Below, piece by piece: positions 36,944 through 49,389 of a DNA stretch of 64,000 nt; position 1 is the first letter of the stretch; every line of letters starts with the position of its first letter. Position numbers and translations under genes: made by a program. The notes under the pieces were generated by a model. The model saw only the letters and a program-made list of their open reading frames with translations, made no database searches and was not told the origin of the DNA. Origin of the DNA: Spinacia oleracea (taxonomy: Eukaryota; Streptophyta; Magnoliopsida; Caryophyllales; Amaranthaceae); contig NC_079488.1 of the NCBI RefSeq assembly GCF_020520425.1, positions 18,168,247-18,232,246 on the forward strand, given 5' to 3'.

Positions 36944-38456
36944 TGTGAGGGGGTCGAAAAAGCACGAGGCTAATGCGTGACCTTGTCCCTCGTGGGTGTG
37001 ACGATTCTTTTTGTCAAATCAAGTGTAATTGGATTTCCTGTGAGTTTACACCCAATTGACTAGTAATATAGGAGTCGCCATTCAGATTTTAACAACAATG
37101 AGAAAAACTGACAAAACCCGGTTATCGTGACATAAAGGGAGTGCAATTATGTTTGACCACGACGGCCGTAGGTTCCCTTGTGATCCCTGGTGTGGGGATC
37201 TCTCAACATACACCCGCAAGGTAGAGATTGAGGGTTCGGGGGACTGTAACTACCGAGAGGAGTACTTCGCTCGTCGATAACTCCAGAGGCAGGATATCCT
37301 TACTAGCTCAGCATAAATAATTGAAGGGACATGCGTTAACTATTAAACTAATCTGAGTTGATTTTAGCAATATGCAACATATAATACTAGATCGATCGCG
37401 ATTATCTGATTTAGATAGCATTAAGGGACCTAGCATGATAATCCAATTTCCCAAAAAATATTATATTTGTTAGGCGTGGTAGAACAATCAGATTTAGTTA
37501 GTTTAACAGTTCATAAAAAGGGCGAGGAAAGCAATTAAATCATCGAGAAGGGGCACATTACGACGCACCCTTGAGAGGTGCGTCACGGTTCTCAGAAAAC
37601 TAACCACTTTGACTTTGCTATTTCTCCTTTTTATTTAACGAATCTCAATTATGGGACAGGATACGTTCTGTTCGATTTATGGATCGATTGCGACAGAACG
37701 CGTGAACAATTTCGCAGCGTGAGGCTTAGGCTAAGGGTTGGAGTCAATACTCAGAATATGAATTGTGTGTGTTGTGTTTCACGTCGATTTTGGGGCTGTA
37801 TTTATAGGGAAGAGTTCGTGGAAACATAGAAATGCAGAGTTCTAATCCAAAAAGAATTAGGAAAAAACACATCCCAGGTATTTTCAGCGCCCAAGGCTGG
37901 GCGTCAAAGATTTCGGCGCCCAGCTCTGGGCGTTGAAAATAGGATCCAGGCAATTTCAGCGCCCAGGGCTGGGCGTTGAAATTGCTGTTTGGGCCGTTTC
38001 TTTGTCAGATTCGGATTCCTAGAATCCGGAGTGTTTGAGACTTAATCGAGTCTTGTAGTGCGTATCAATTTCATGACGGAATGCGTCTGGGCCCGTTACG
38101 AACTCTAGGCTCGTTAGGATTTTAATTAATACGTAACTCTTATTTCCGAATCATATTAGGAATAGGATTCTTGCAGTTTTCTATCTCATTTAGGATTTAT
38201 GTTGGAGTGCAACACCTAATTCTGACAGGTTTCTATCTTTTATGAATTGCCACTTTTAGAAGCTACCCTTTACGGTAGTTACTATTTTTAGCAGGTTTCC
38301 ATAAATAGCAGGTTTCTATAAATAGCAGGTTTCGGGTGAAACGAGAAGGGTGATTGAGATTCGTTATTTTATAGGAGATGCGTTGTCAAGTGGAGATTTA
38401 TGTTTTCATCATCGAACCTTCCCTTTCGGGAATGGGGACAAAAGTAGGTGTCTACA
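36944..38456 (-). repeat. E2 5' LTR
   Basis: It pairs with 26841-28351. The hairpins lie at 37880-37985. In element sense it starts TGTAGACACC and ends CCCCCTCACA. Confidence 0.92.
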
Positions 38457-39413
38457 TCCGGCCGAACAGAATTGACGAGCAATAATAATAAGTTATAGAA
38501 ATTACAATTAATTAATCAACTAATCAAGTTCACAATTAATCTCAATCATGCATTCATGGATCCCCTAAACCCTAGAAATTAAACTACTCACTCATAATAA
38601 CGAATAACAAAGCAATCAATATAATAGAAAACATGATCAAAAGCAATTAATAAAGCAAAATAGAAATCAATACCTAAATGAAGAACAAAAGGATGAAATA
38701 AAAATTGAAGCCTTGATTGAAATTAAAAATAAGTGTTTGGAACAATTTAGAGAGAAAACTCAAATAAAACTAAGTACCAATACTAGAATGAAAAAGATCC
38801 CACTAAAAATAAAAGGGCTAGTATTTATAATTTGCCCAAAATACAAGCCCAAAAACCGGAAATAAAACACGCGCATAGTGCAGGAGGTTGGCGTCGCCCG
38901 ATCGGGCAGCGCTTCGCCCGATTGGGCGAACTGCTCGATAGTCGGCCCGATCGGGCCAAATTCCGCCCGATCGGGCGGTTGCGAAAAGTTCACAGCAATG
39001 CCCAGAATGCCCGCCCGATCCGGACCGGGCGAAGCCCGCCCGATCGGGCGCGTGTTGAAGACTTTAATTCCTTATATTTTCGCCCGGTCATCTCATTTCG
39101 CCCTCAGCTCAAAGGGAGATTTGCAAAAGTCATGATCCTTCGCCCATATCACCGAGTCTAACTCCCAGGGCTCAACCGTAAGCATCTAAGGCTCCCGAAA
39201 GTCGACGATAGTGGTCCCGAACTTCCTCTGGCTCGTTAGTGTCCTAAATCACCATGAAACGGTCTAAAAAAACCAATTTCTCACTAAATAATCCTGAAAC
39301 TCAAGGCACACTCAATAACACAGATTAGTACTAAAAACAGCTCCTAAGAGCTCATTTGATGCATAAAAGTACTAAGGGACGGGGGTAAAAACTTTATATA
39401 AACACACATATCA

Positions 39414-39589
39414 GTGCCCTGCAGTCCAAGGTAAGATTACTATAGGTCCTAGAAATCGGATAGTTGGAGTTTACAAGAGATACAACCACTTTGCAATCAG
39501 ATATCAACAACGCCCTTTCTCATCTTTGTTGGGCTACCATCTGTAGGCCTTGTATTATGGCTAAGAGTTAAACCATGAGACTCGAGTCT
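39414..39589 (-). pseudogene. RNase H-like pseudogene, middle piece
   Basis: On the minus strand, between the solo LTR and the Athila element, the frame reads LLAIIQGLQMVAQQR, stop, ERALLISDCKVVVSLVNSN and LTLDCRAL, continuous in frame with MSQFSNSH of the piece at 14963. SDCKVVVSLV is the RNase H strand with the second acidic residue. A CAA or CAG to TAA change is likely just upstream. Confidence 0.72.
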
Positions 39590-41130
39590 TGTAATATCTC
39601 GTATTTTTCGGAATTTATAAATATATTTTAATGTATTTATAAAGTATTTTGCGAATTTTAGAAATTTAAATTGCATTTAATATTGATTTAAATGTATTTT
39701 TATTTAAATAAAATAATTATTATTTTTATTAAACCCGAAATGTTTTAAATGAATTTATTATTTGTTACCGGGAATTTATTGGACCATATTTTAATAGTTT
39801 TAAATTAAATGTAAGCCCGATTCGTTCAGTTGGTGAACCCAACAGAGTTTTTAATCATTTAATCCTAAAGCAAACCCAATTGTGCAAAGCCCAATGTCAA
39901 ACCCTTAAACCTAATCCCAACAGGGATTAAGAACCCATAAATACAACCCTCACATTAATTATCCCCACATAATATTCAGAATTTTCTCTCTCCTCCCCTT
40001 TCTCTCTTTCTCTCATGTCTCTCTTTGGCCTGTCGCCCCTCACCCGCACAGCACGAGCACGCTGCTCGTTGTGCCTTGTGCCTTTGTGCACCAACGCTCG
40101 TTGCCCCTATCACACAACACTCGTGCACTCTGTCGAGTGTTGTTGCGCAGCTGCTTGTGTTGTCGCGTGCCCTGCCACACACACCCGCACACTCTCTTCC
40201 TCTCACTCGTGCACGCGAGCCTTGCTGCCCGCGCTGCTCGTGCCTTGCTGCTGCCCCTGCTCGACGCCGCACCCCACACGCAACACACGCACATCAAGTG
40301 TGTGTTGTGTGTATTGTTTTTATTTCGGTTAGTTCTTTTTGCGCCCAATCACATTCAATTCGTGATTGTACCGTGCTAGAGGCCGGTTTGGTATAATTCT
40401 CTTCTTCCTTGCCTATTCTATTTTCTGATTTAATAAAGTAATAAAGTGTTGACTTTTTAAAGTAATAAACATGGTTTGGTATATTTTCTGATTTAATAAA
40501 GTGTTGACTTTTTAATGTTTTAAAATGACTTTTAATGATTATTTAGGGTTAGGGTTTTAAACCCAATTTAACGGTCAATTGATTTACATAAAATAAAGTT
40601 AGTTTCAATTATGGAAATTAAATCTAATTTTCAGATTTAATTCAAAGTTTTAAAAGTGTTGTTTTAATGATTTTTAAAGACAGAAAATTAATATTTTCAT
40701 ACTAGGACTTTAATTTTAAAGTGAGAGTATTATTTTAACTATGGGCAACCTATTTCTAATTAAATCAAAGGTTTTAAAATGTATAAAAGTTGCTGGAAAT
40801 TTAGTGGACACGGATAATAACAAAGTTTTATTATTTTAATCATAGGAGTTGATTTCTAGCTTTGAGTCGCAAAGTGTCCCCGTACTTAGATATTCGAGGT
40901 ACGTACATGCCTAGGGTGACCACCGATTACATTAGGATTATGTGATGATTATTAATTGTGAATCATGTGACTTGAAGTACTATTGAATTCATGTTTGACG
41001 TTGTGAATAAGCATGGTATGGATTATTGTTGAATTATGAAGCCTATGTGAACAGTCATGTTGTGATCATTTATAATCGCTGAATTATGTTAAACATGTTT
41101 TTCAAGTTTATATGCATGTATGAATGTTTC

Positions 41131-44100
41131 TGTAATATCCCGATTTTAAACAACTCTTAATTAAATAATAAATTATATTTTGTTAGCTTATTTATCTGTT
41201 TAATTTCTTCTAATAATTAAAATGAGTATTTTTAAATATAGATTGATTTTTTATGATTAAAATGCTATGTTTAAATAAAAAAAAGTATTTTTGGTTTTTC
41301 AAAAGAGTAAATAAATGATGAAAGCTGCTAATCCTCTTCATTTGGAAAACACGTGTCCTTCCCTTCAACCTCTTCTATTTCGTTTCATCTAGATCAAAAA
41401 CCAGAACATTGAAATGTTCATCTAAAATCAATTGGAAATTTGGAACTAGAAACCCCAATGCCTCTTATTCCCTTCTCGCTCCTCTAAAACCCATCTCACT
41501 CATAAATTCTATCTTCTCTATCGTTGACGCTTCTATTTGCTAAAATATCTCCAGCATGAAATATCTTTTAGCTATTATTTCCTTCACAAAAGTTGTAGCC
41601 TTTGAAAAGTTAACCAATTTAGCATCAAAAATAACTCGATTTGGAACTCTGAGCTAGGAGATATGGTCTTCCAAAACTCACAGTTGATGTTGCCAACGTG
41701 TTGTTGCTATTGCTCTGTCTTCCTTGTTACTTCTCACTTCCCGAAGTTCTTTGTTGTGTTATTCGCTTCTAAAGGGCAAAGGTATTATTATTGGCCTAAG
41801 CTTTATTTTTTTAGTTGGGTTTAAAAAGCCTTGAATTTCAGTTTTAGTTAAGAATTAAAAACTATGAGTTTCTTATTCGGTTTTCGGGAGTCAAGTTATT
41901 GATTTTGTGTTATTGGTTGTGAGGTAAATTGTTGGTGATTAATTTATTGAGTTCAAGATAAAATTGGTGGTCAAGATTATGGGTTTTCATGGGAGATTAA
42001 AGTGTATCGTTCTTGGAGATTATTAAGGAAAATGCTTATTGTACTGAGGTAACTTTTATGTTCAGCAAAATATATTTATGCCCTTGTGTGTTTGAAATTA
42101 TTTTTTATATATGATCATATATCCATTGCCATGAATTTCATGAATTGCATTTATATTGGATTGTTAATTAATTTGATTGATATTGTGAAATTGTTTATGG
42201 TATTGTTCAGAAATAATTTGTCTATTAAAATAGATTTCGAAATGATATCGTAAATAAAAATGTGATTCGTATTTGTTTGGCTGGAATTGGATTATGAACG
42301 GATATGGAAAAGTAGGCATGGTATAGGCGGAGGAAAGATTCTAAAAATTAAGCTAAGACCGGAATGGTCGAATATAAGTGATGCGTTGTGTTTGAAATTA
42401 AAGCAAGACCGGAATGGTCGAATATACATGATAAGTTTTGTTTTGTGATAATTAAGATACCGTGTATCCAAAGCCTGTCCTTACCACTGATTTGTGAAGG
42501 GAACGATCAATGCCAGCTATACGTTTTTTAAAGTTACCAAAGTCTATTTCCGAACAATGGCTAAGTTATATTTTGAAAACTCTTTGAACAGATGGTTTGA
42601 AATAAAAACGGTTTTAACGGGCTGAAGTAAAGGTTACGAGTTTTCCACTCATTTTGGAATTTTTGTTTTTCTATGTCTTTCTCTTTGTAAGAAGGTTATG
42701 TGGAAGCTCGGGTGGGATTCAAATGGAGCTTGATTGTATTTAAGGATTCAAATTATGTGTTATATATTAAGGTTGTATTTATTTGTGAGATTAGTTTATG
42801 AATTGTTGTAAGTGTGGTTGTGAGTTAATGGTTTGTTATTTATTCAAGGATTATTCATTTGATTTATTTAAGGTTATTTTGTGGGCCCATAACCCACAGG
42901 TCCAAGATCGCGCTTAATTAAGATTAAGGTTAATTTTTCCGCTGCATATTAAGAGTTAATCGTGATCATTAAGGGTTAAGTGTTCTTTATTAACAGCTCG
43001 AAAGAGCGGGCTGTTACACATGGTATCAGAGCGGACCTGCAATGGTATGCCGAGTCATTAGATGACTTAGGTACATAGTAGGGAAAAATATCTATGGGAT
43101 TAGTTGTGGTTAATTAAGGATATTAGATATGGAAGTTTGAGGATTGAAATATGTGAGTATGAGTTGCTCAGGGAGAGTTGAGATTTGAATTTGGGGTAAT
43201 GATTTGACGGAACTAGGAAAGGTATACAAGTTAAGGATTTTGTTGTTGATGTTTGGAGATTTGAACGAAATATCGATCTGAGAGTTAGTTAATGGTTGAG
43301 TTAGTATGAGTTTTGCTTAGCTTTGTTTGCTTTATATGATTCTTTATTTGCTTTTTATGATTCTTTGTTTTTAAACGATCTAAAAGTTTCTATTTTCATA
43401 TTTTCAGGAAGAAATTTATTTTAAGGGTGGTAGTATGTAATAGCCCGATTTTAAGCAACTCTTAATTAAATAATAAATTATATTTTATTAGCTTAATTAT
43501 CTGTTTAATTTCTTCTAATAAAATGAGTATTGTTAAATATAGATTGATTTTTTATGATTAAAATATTATGTTTAAATAAAAAATGAAAATTTGTAATTAT
43601 TAATCCAACCTTTGCCCGGTTTTCTTTAATTAAGCCTACCTATGCGATATTTCTAAATAATCCAACCTTTATGACCCAACTACTATTATTAAGCCCGGAT
43701 GACCGATTACCTGCTACAAAGTCAAGGAAAATTTGTAATTATTAATCCAACCTTTGCCCGACTTTCTTTAATTAAGCCTACCTATGCGATATTTCTAAAT
43801 AATCCAACCTTTATGACCCAACTACTATTATTAAGCTTGGATGACCGGTTACCTGCTACAAAGTCAACGTTTTTAAAAATGTTGACAACCTAAAGTTGGT
43901 TTCCCTTCTAAATATTGGACACGTCATCATCACTTACCCCCTAAACAAGGATTTCATTTTTTTATCCAAAAAACCCTTAACCCTTCTCTTCTCTGTACCG
44001 TGTTTCAATTCCTCTCTCCTCCATTACTGCTGCTTCAACCACAATTGTACTGGTTCATGACATCATCAGCGATTTTCTTGTGGAAATAGGTGATTTCATC

Positions 44101-46459
44101 CACGCGCATTCAAATTTCGTCTCCAAAATCGTACAATTGAAGGTGAACTTACGAACCTTAGCGTTTTTGTTCCTTTTTTGGTAAACTTTGAATTTTGGGC
44201 TTCCTTGATGGTCAGTTCGTAAAAACCCGAGATGTTGCAATAATATAGTTTTTTTTTATGTTGTGGGATGTTGGTTATTGTGGTCTTGTTGAAAATTTAG
44301 AAAGAAAAAAAACCTTGAATTTGAAGAAGATCCCGATCCAACAGGCAATTGCTTTACCCCAGCCATAACAATTGCTGATTATTTTTGATGAACTTCGAAT
44401 GGAGAGGTATGAGGGATCGACAATGGTGGAGAAGATGTAGAAGAGAAATAATGGAGAGGAGTGCAGAGATGAAGCAGAAAATCGCAGAGGAGAGAGGAAC
44501 GAAATATAAAATAGCAATTAAAGAAAATAAGGGGAAAAAAAATTGTTATATGTCACGTAAGGGTGAATACCGCCTATAGCAGGTTAGTGACTTGTTAGGC
44601 TTAATAATAATAGTTGGGTCATAAAGTTTGGATTATTTAGAAATATCGCATAGGTAGGCTTAATTAAAGAAATTCGGGCAAATGTTGGATTAATAATTAC
44701 AAATTTTCCAATAAATAAAAGTATTTTTGGTTTTTCAAAAGAGTAAATAAATGATGAAAGCTACTAATCCTCTTCATTTGGAAAACACGTGTCCTTCCCT
44801 TCAACCTCTTCTATTTCGTTTCATCTAGTTCAAAATCCAGAACATTGAAATGTTCATCTAAAATCAATTGGAAATTTGAAACTAGAAACCCTAATGCCTC
44901 TTATTCCCTTCTCGCTCCTCTAAAACCCATCTCACTCATAAATTCTATCTCCTCTATTGTTGACGCTTCTATTTGCTAAAATATCTCCAGCATGAAATAT
45001 CTTTTAGCTATTATTTCCTTCACAAAAGTTGTAGCCTTTGAAAAGATAACCAATTTAGCCTCAAAAATCACTCGATTTGGAACTCTGAGCTAGGAGATAT
45101 GGTCTTCCGAAACGCACAGTTGATGTTGCCAACGTGTTGTTGCTATTGCTCTTTCTTCCTTGTTACTTCTCACTTCACGAAGTTCTTTGTTGTGTTATTC
45201 TCTTCTAAAGGGAAAAGGTATTATTATTGGCCTAAGCTTTATTTTTTTAGTTGGGTTTAAAAAGCCTTGAATTTCAGTTTTAGTTAAGAATTAAAAACTA
45301 TGAGTTTTTTATTCGGTTTTCGTGAGTCAAGTTATTGATATTGTGTTATTGGTTGTGAGGTAAATTGTTGGTGATTAATTTATTGAGTTCAAGATAAAAT
45401 TGGTGGTCAAGATTATGGGTTATCATTGGAGATTAAAGTGTATCGTTCTTGGAGATTATTAAGGAAAATGCTTATTGTACTGAGGTAACTTTTATGTTCA
45501 GCAAAATATATTTATGCCCTTGTGTGTTTGAAATTAATTTTTATATATGATCATATTTCCATGGCCATGATTCATGAATATCATGTATTGCATTTATATT
45601 GGATTGTTAATTAATTTGATTGATATTGTGAAATTGTTTATGGTATTGTTCGGAAATAATTTGTCTATGAAAATAGATTTCGAAATGATATCGTAAATAA
45701 AAATGTGATTCGTATTTGTTTTGCTGGCATTGGATTATGAACGGATATGGAAAAGTTGGCATGGTATAGGCGGAAGAAAGATTCTAAAAATTAAGCTAAG
45801 ACCGGAATGGTCGAATATAATAAGTGATGCGTTGTGTTTGAAATTAAAGCAAGACCGGAATGGTCGAATATACATGATAAGTTTTGTTTTGTGATAATTA
45901 AGATACCTTGTATCCAAAGCCTATCCTTCCCACTGATTTGTGAAGGGAATGATCAATGCCAGCTATACGTTTTTAAAGTTACCAAAGTCTATTTCCGAAC
46001 AATGGCTAAGTTATGTTTTGAAAAGTCTTTGAACAAATGGTTTGAAATAAAAACAGTTTTAACGGGCTGAAGTAAAGGTTACGAGTTTCTACTCATTTTG
46101 GAATTTTTTTTCTATGTCTTTCTCTTTGTAAGAAGGTTATGTGGAAGCTCAGGTGGGATTCAAATGGAGCTTGATTGTATTTAAGGATTCAAATTATGTG
46201 TTATATATTAAGGTTGTATTTATTTGTGGGATTAGTTTATGAATTGTTGTAAGTGTGGTTGTGAGTTAAAGGTTTGTTATTTATTCAAGGATTATTCATT
46301 TGATTTATTTAAGGTTATTTTGTTGGCCCATAACCCACAGGTCCAAGATCGTGCTTAATTAAGATTAAGGTTAATTATTCTGCTGCATATTAAGAGTTAA
46401 TTGTGATCATGAAGGGTTAAGTGTTCTTTATTAACTGCTCGAAAGAGCGGGCTGTTACA
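41131..46459 (+). mobile_element. LTR element with long LTRs and a tiny internal domain
   Basis: LTR1 41131-43018 (1888 bp) and LTR2 43436-46459 (1885 bp without a nested MITE) flank only 417 bp. Target duplication GTTTC (41126-41130, 46460-46464). The PBS TGGTATCAGAGC (43021-43032, initiator tRNA-Met type) and a purine tract AAGGGTGGTAG before LTR2 give plus orientation. There is no coding capacity, so it must use proteins from elsewhere. Ends TGTAAT..CCCGATTTT and GAGCGGGCTGTTACA are chromovirus-like. Confidence 0.92.
43582..44711. mobile_element. Mutator-like MITE nested in LTR2
   Basis: Long inverted ends of about 130 bp (AAAATTTGTAATTATTAATCC...) and a 9-bp duplication TAAATAAAA (43573-43581, 44712-44720) are Mutator features. 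The left end is tandemly doubled (units near 43585 and 43727). The interior (43900-44580), with a CT-rich stretch and short open frames on both strands, resembles a 5' gene region but I cannot identify it. Confidence 0.87.
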
Positions 46460-46486
46460 GTTTCACATGCAAGTATTATGTTTATG

Positions 46487-49389
46487 TGTAACACCCTAAT
46501 AATTCATTGCTTTTTATAAAACATTTTCCAACTTAAAACACAGGAATTACCAAGATATTACTGCCACCGTGATAACGGCTAAGGCTATTTACCAGAATTG
46601 CGCAGCGGAATTAACTAACTTTCAAAACATAAATAAATAGTTAATGGTCATTAAAACAAACTGGAACCATCAAGGCCCAAAACCAAAGTAAAAGTATTTT
46701 AAAATCCATTAACTATAAGTAGTAGTCATGACTAGAAATAGAGTTTATAAAATACGGAAGAATAAAACTCTCAACTCGAATCCCATGATAACTTCTCCCG
46801 CAAGTTATCTCTACAAACCTGCTTTATTGAAAATCTACTCCCCAACAACGCAAATGCAATTGATGGATCATCATAGGTTCATTTAGGCAAAGGCCATGAC
46901 CAGAAGACATGAAGCACGAAGTCAGCAAAAGCTGAGTACGAACAAGCTAGAATAACATTCTATCCTAACATGCTTCACTCGACAAATTAAATAATCCACA
47001 TGCAAAAGCCATGTAATAAACAGAAAAACATGGAGACAAGACTCGACACCTGACACGACTCTTGACTCACAGATTAATAAAAAGTAGCTTCGAACGGGTA
47101 AAGTAAAGTATCCTCAAAAGGAAAGAAAAGGGTGATGGGAGCCAACCATACACCAAAATAAGTCGGGCTACTACCGACAGTCGGTCCATATCGACAGGAA
47201 TTCCAATGCACAACGGCATAAAAGAAGAATGAAACAACGTCTTGTATCATTCTAGGAGTATAAGTTTTCCGGCAAGACTCCCCCCATTCTTCATACTCAA
47301 GGTATATACGTTCCAAGAGTTTTGAATCTCTTTGGGTTGCACTTTACATTAATTAGTATATTATGTTCAAGGCGACTCAAAACACAACGTACAAACATTT
47401 GAACAATTAAACAATTCAACAATCACACTTCATTATTTTTATTCTTTAGGACTTGCGATCAAACATAGACTCAAGTGAAATTACTCCCATTGTTCCTTCT
47501 CAAAAACACTGTTTGGGATAACCCGACATTGCCTATTAACAAGCGGGGTGTGCCCTTAGCACGAATTGTCCTTAATTCAATTCACATACGCTCTAACATA
47601 TTCTACCCCTTGGTAGAATATATATTGCTCACTGGCAATATTTGTCTGGCTCAATAATTATGCTAGACATCCTGTACTATAGCATAACAATAATAACAAC
47701 TTGCATGCGCAATACTCATACATGCAAACCAACTTGAACAACATGCTTGACATAATTCAACGATTATACAAGTCCATAACATGATAGTTCAATAGAATCT
47801 ATAAAGCATAACTCAATTCATTAAATGCTCGTTCACATAGATTCAACAATAATAATAACATGCTCGTTCTCAATATCAAACATGAATTCATAATAACATA
47901 CTCATTCCCAATCATCAAACATGAATTCATTATAACATATAAGTTCACATGATTCGCATTCAATACACTTCACAAAGTCCTCAAGGGATGGGTGGTCACC
48001 CTACTCTTGTACGTACCTGGAATACCTAAGTACGGGGGCCACTGTGCGAATCACGACTCACTAGAAATCAACTCCTATAAACAAAATAAGAGAACTAAAT
48101 TATTATCCATGTTTAATAAATTTCCAGCAACTATTTAAGATTCTAAAACTCTTAGTTTAATTAGAAATTAATCATTAATCGTTGATTTAATAGTCTCAAA
48201 TAGTCAACTCAAGCCTTAACATAAAAACATTGACTTTTTAGCTTTAAAACCATTAAAAACCAACTTTTTAAAGCTTATAAACAATCTGAAAATTTTAGTT
48301 GATTCCCATAATTTAAATTGTCATTAAATTATGTGAATCAATCGCTTAATTAATTTGAAACCAAAACCCTAACAATAGTTTACTCCAAGAACATGTTTTG
48401 ACTTCAAAAATCAACACTTTATAAATTTTTTAAATCTGAAAATTATAAATTCAATCATCAAAACCAATCTCTTTAATTTAAATATGACAATAAACCAATA
48501 CGGTGTTCATAACCGTTCTAATCAATTTATATAACCCAAATTATTAAATAATCATAATAATTAAAACAATTTAAAAACTGAAATTAAAGTTTAAAAAGTA
48601 TACAATTGATTATCACCAATCAACAACACACACACCTACAACAATTGATGTGTTGTGTGTGTGGGGCGTCGAGCAACAACACAACAGCACGCACCGCAGC
48701 ACGCAAGCAGCGCGACAGCGCGCAACAAGGGCGAGAGAGGAGAGGGCGCTGGCGCGGGGCACTCGACACAAGAGCAGTAGCGAGCACGAGGCTCTGCGCT
48801 GCGGGGCTGCGGGGAGGGACGAGGCACACGCGACACACAGTAGCAGCGAGGGCGCTGCGCTGCGGGACGAGGCAAGGAGAGAGGGGCAGCGAGGGCTTGC
48901 GGGCACGAGGCTGGGCACGAGTGCCTTGGGCTGCAAGCAAGGCTGGTCGGACGAGAGGAGAGGGTGCCGCAAGGAGAGAGAAAAAGAGGAGAGAGAGGGA
49001 GTGCTGAAATTTTTGTGAGGGTTTAATGAGAGGGTCTATTTATAGTTTTTCTCTCCTATGCATGTGGGCTAGGTTATGGTAGTTTGAGTTGGGCTTATTT
49101 CCGGGATCAATTCATTAAACTCCTTGCAAGATTTGTTGGGTTTGATCATGGAAAATCAACTGGGCTTTAATTAAATTAAATTCGTTTTCGAAATACGACC
49201 CAACAAATCCCGATTAAATAAATACATTGAATTTATTTAATAAAAATACGATTTTCGAAATAATTAATATTTAAATTAATTAAAAAAATAAAAATCATTT
49301 AATCCTCATTAAATGGAATTCATTTATAAAAATACTTTATAAATATAATAAAATATATTTATAATTATAGAAAAGTACGAGGTATTACA
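46487..49389 (-). mobile_element. Solo LTR B, inverted copy of the same family
   Basis: Element sense runs from 49389 (TGTAATACCTCG) to 46487 (GGGTGTTACA), 2903 bp, with target duplication TTATG (46482-46486, 49390-49394). It aligns in reverse with solo LTR A throughout: AT-rich head, GC-rich island (48650-48980), GTACGTACCTGGAATACC segment, tail. No internal domain. The large open frames in the island (48606-49018, both strands) are low-complexity by-products. Confidence 0.88.

Larger units (their letters stand above)
26841..38456 (-). mobile_element. Non-autonomous Tat-like LTR retrotransposon (element E2)
   Basis: The target duplication TCCGG (26836-26840, 38457-38461) and LTRs TGTGAGGGGG to TGTCTACA (26841-28351 and 36944-38456, about 1511 and 1513 bp, about 1 percent different by eye) are clear. 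A PBS beside the right LTR and a purine tract beside the left LTR show minus-strand orientation. It is an 11.6-kb element with no gag or pol frame. It shares LTR, leader, spacer and 3' tandem repeats with the element at 51916-64000, so it is a deletion/capture derivative of the same family that depends on others for proteins. Confidence 0.9.
14964..39413 (-). mobile_element. Athila-type Ty3/gypsy retrotransposon, interrupted by a Tat-like element
   Basis: LTRs start TGACAGG and end ATATCA in plus orientation, with a 5-bp target duplication GTGCC (14959-14963, 39414-39418). The PBS next to the right LTR and the purine tract next to the left LTR show minus-strand orientation, with the order gag, PR-RT, RNase H, INT, ORF1. 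The LTRs (1412 bp; about 1409 bp without the insertion) look about 2 percent diverged by eye. The PBS TGGCGCCGTTGCCGG and the Athila ORF1 domain place it in the Athila lineage. All reading frames are damaged, so it cannot move by itself. Confidence 0.93.
26384..39413 (-). repeat. Athila 5' LTR, interrupted by a Tat-like element
   Basis: The two LTR parts, 26384-26840 and 38457-39413, join at AGTCCGGCCGAAC, which is intact at 15417 in the other LTR. The inserted element brings an extra copy of TCCGG. Without it the LTR is about 1409 bp. The palindrome cluster is at 38895-39054. Confidence 0.93.

Noticed and set aside
40015..40396. Overlapping long frames on both strands in a GC-rich island
   Set aside because: Cys/His/Ala/Arg-rich low-complexity translations in several frames at once, inside a solo LTR; the inverted copy at 48606-49018 shows the same effect. 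These are by-products of base composition, not genes.
48606..49018. Open frames of 106-133 aa on both strands
   Set aside because: Same island in solo LTR B; no conserved frame between the two copies.
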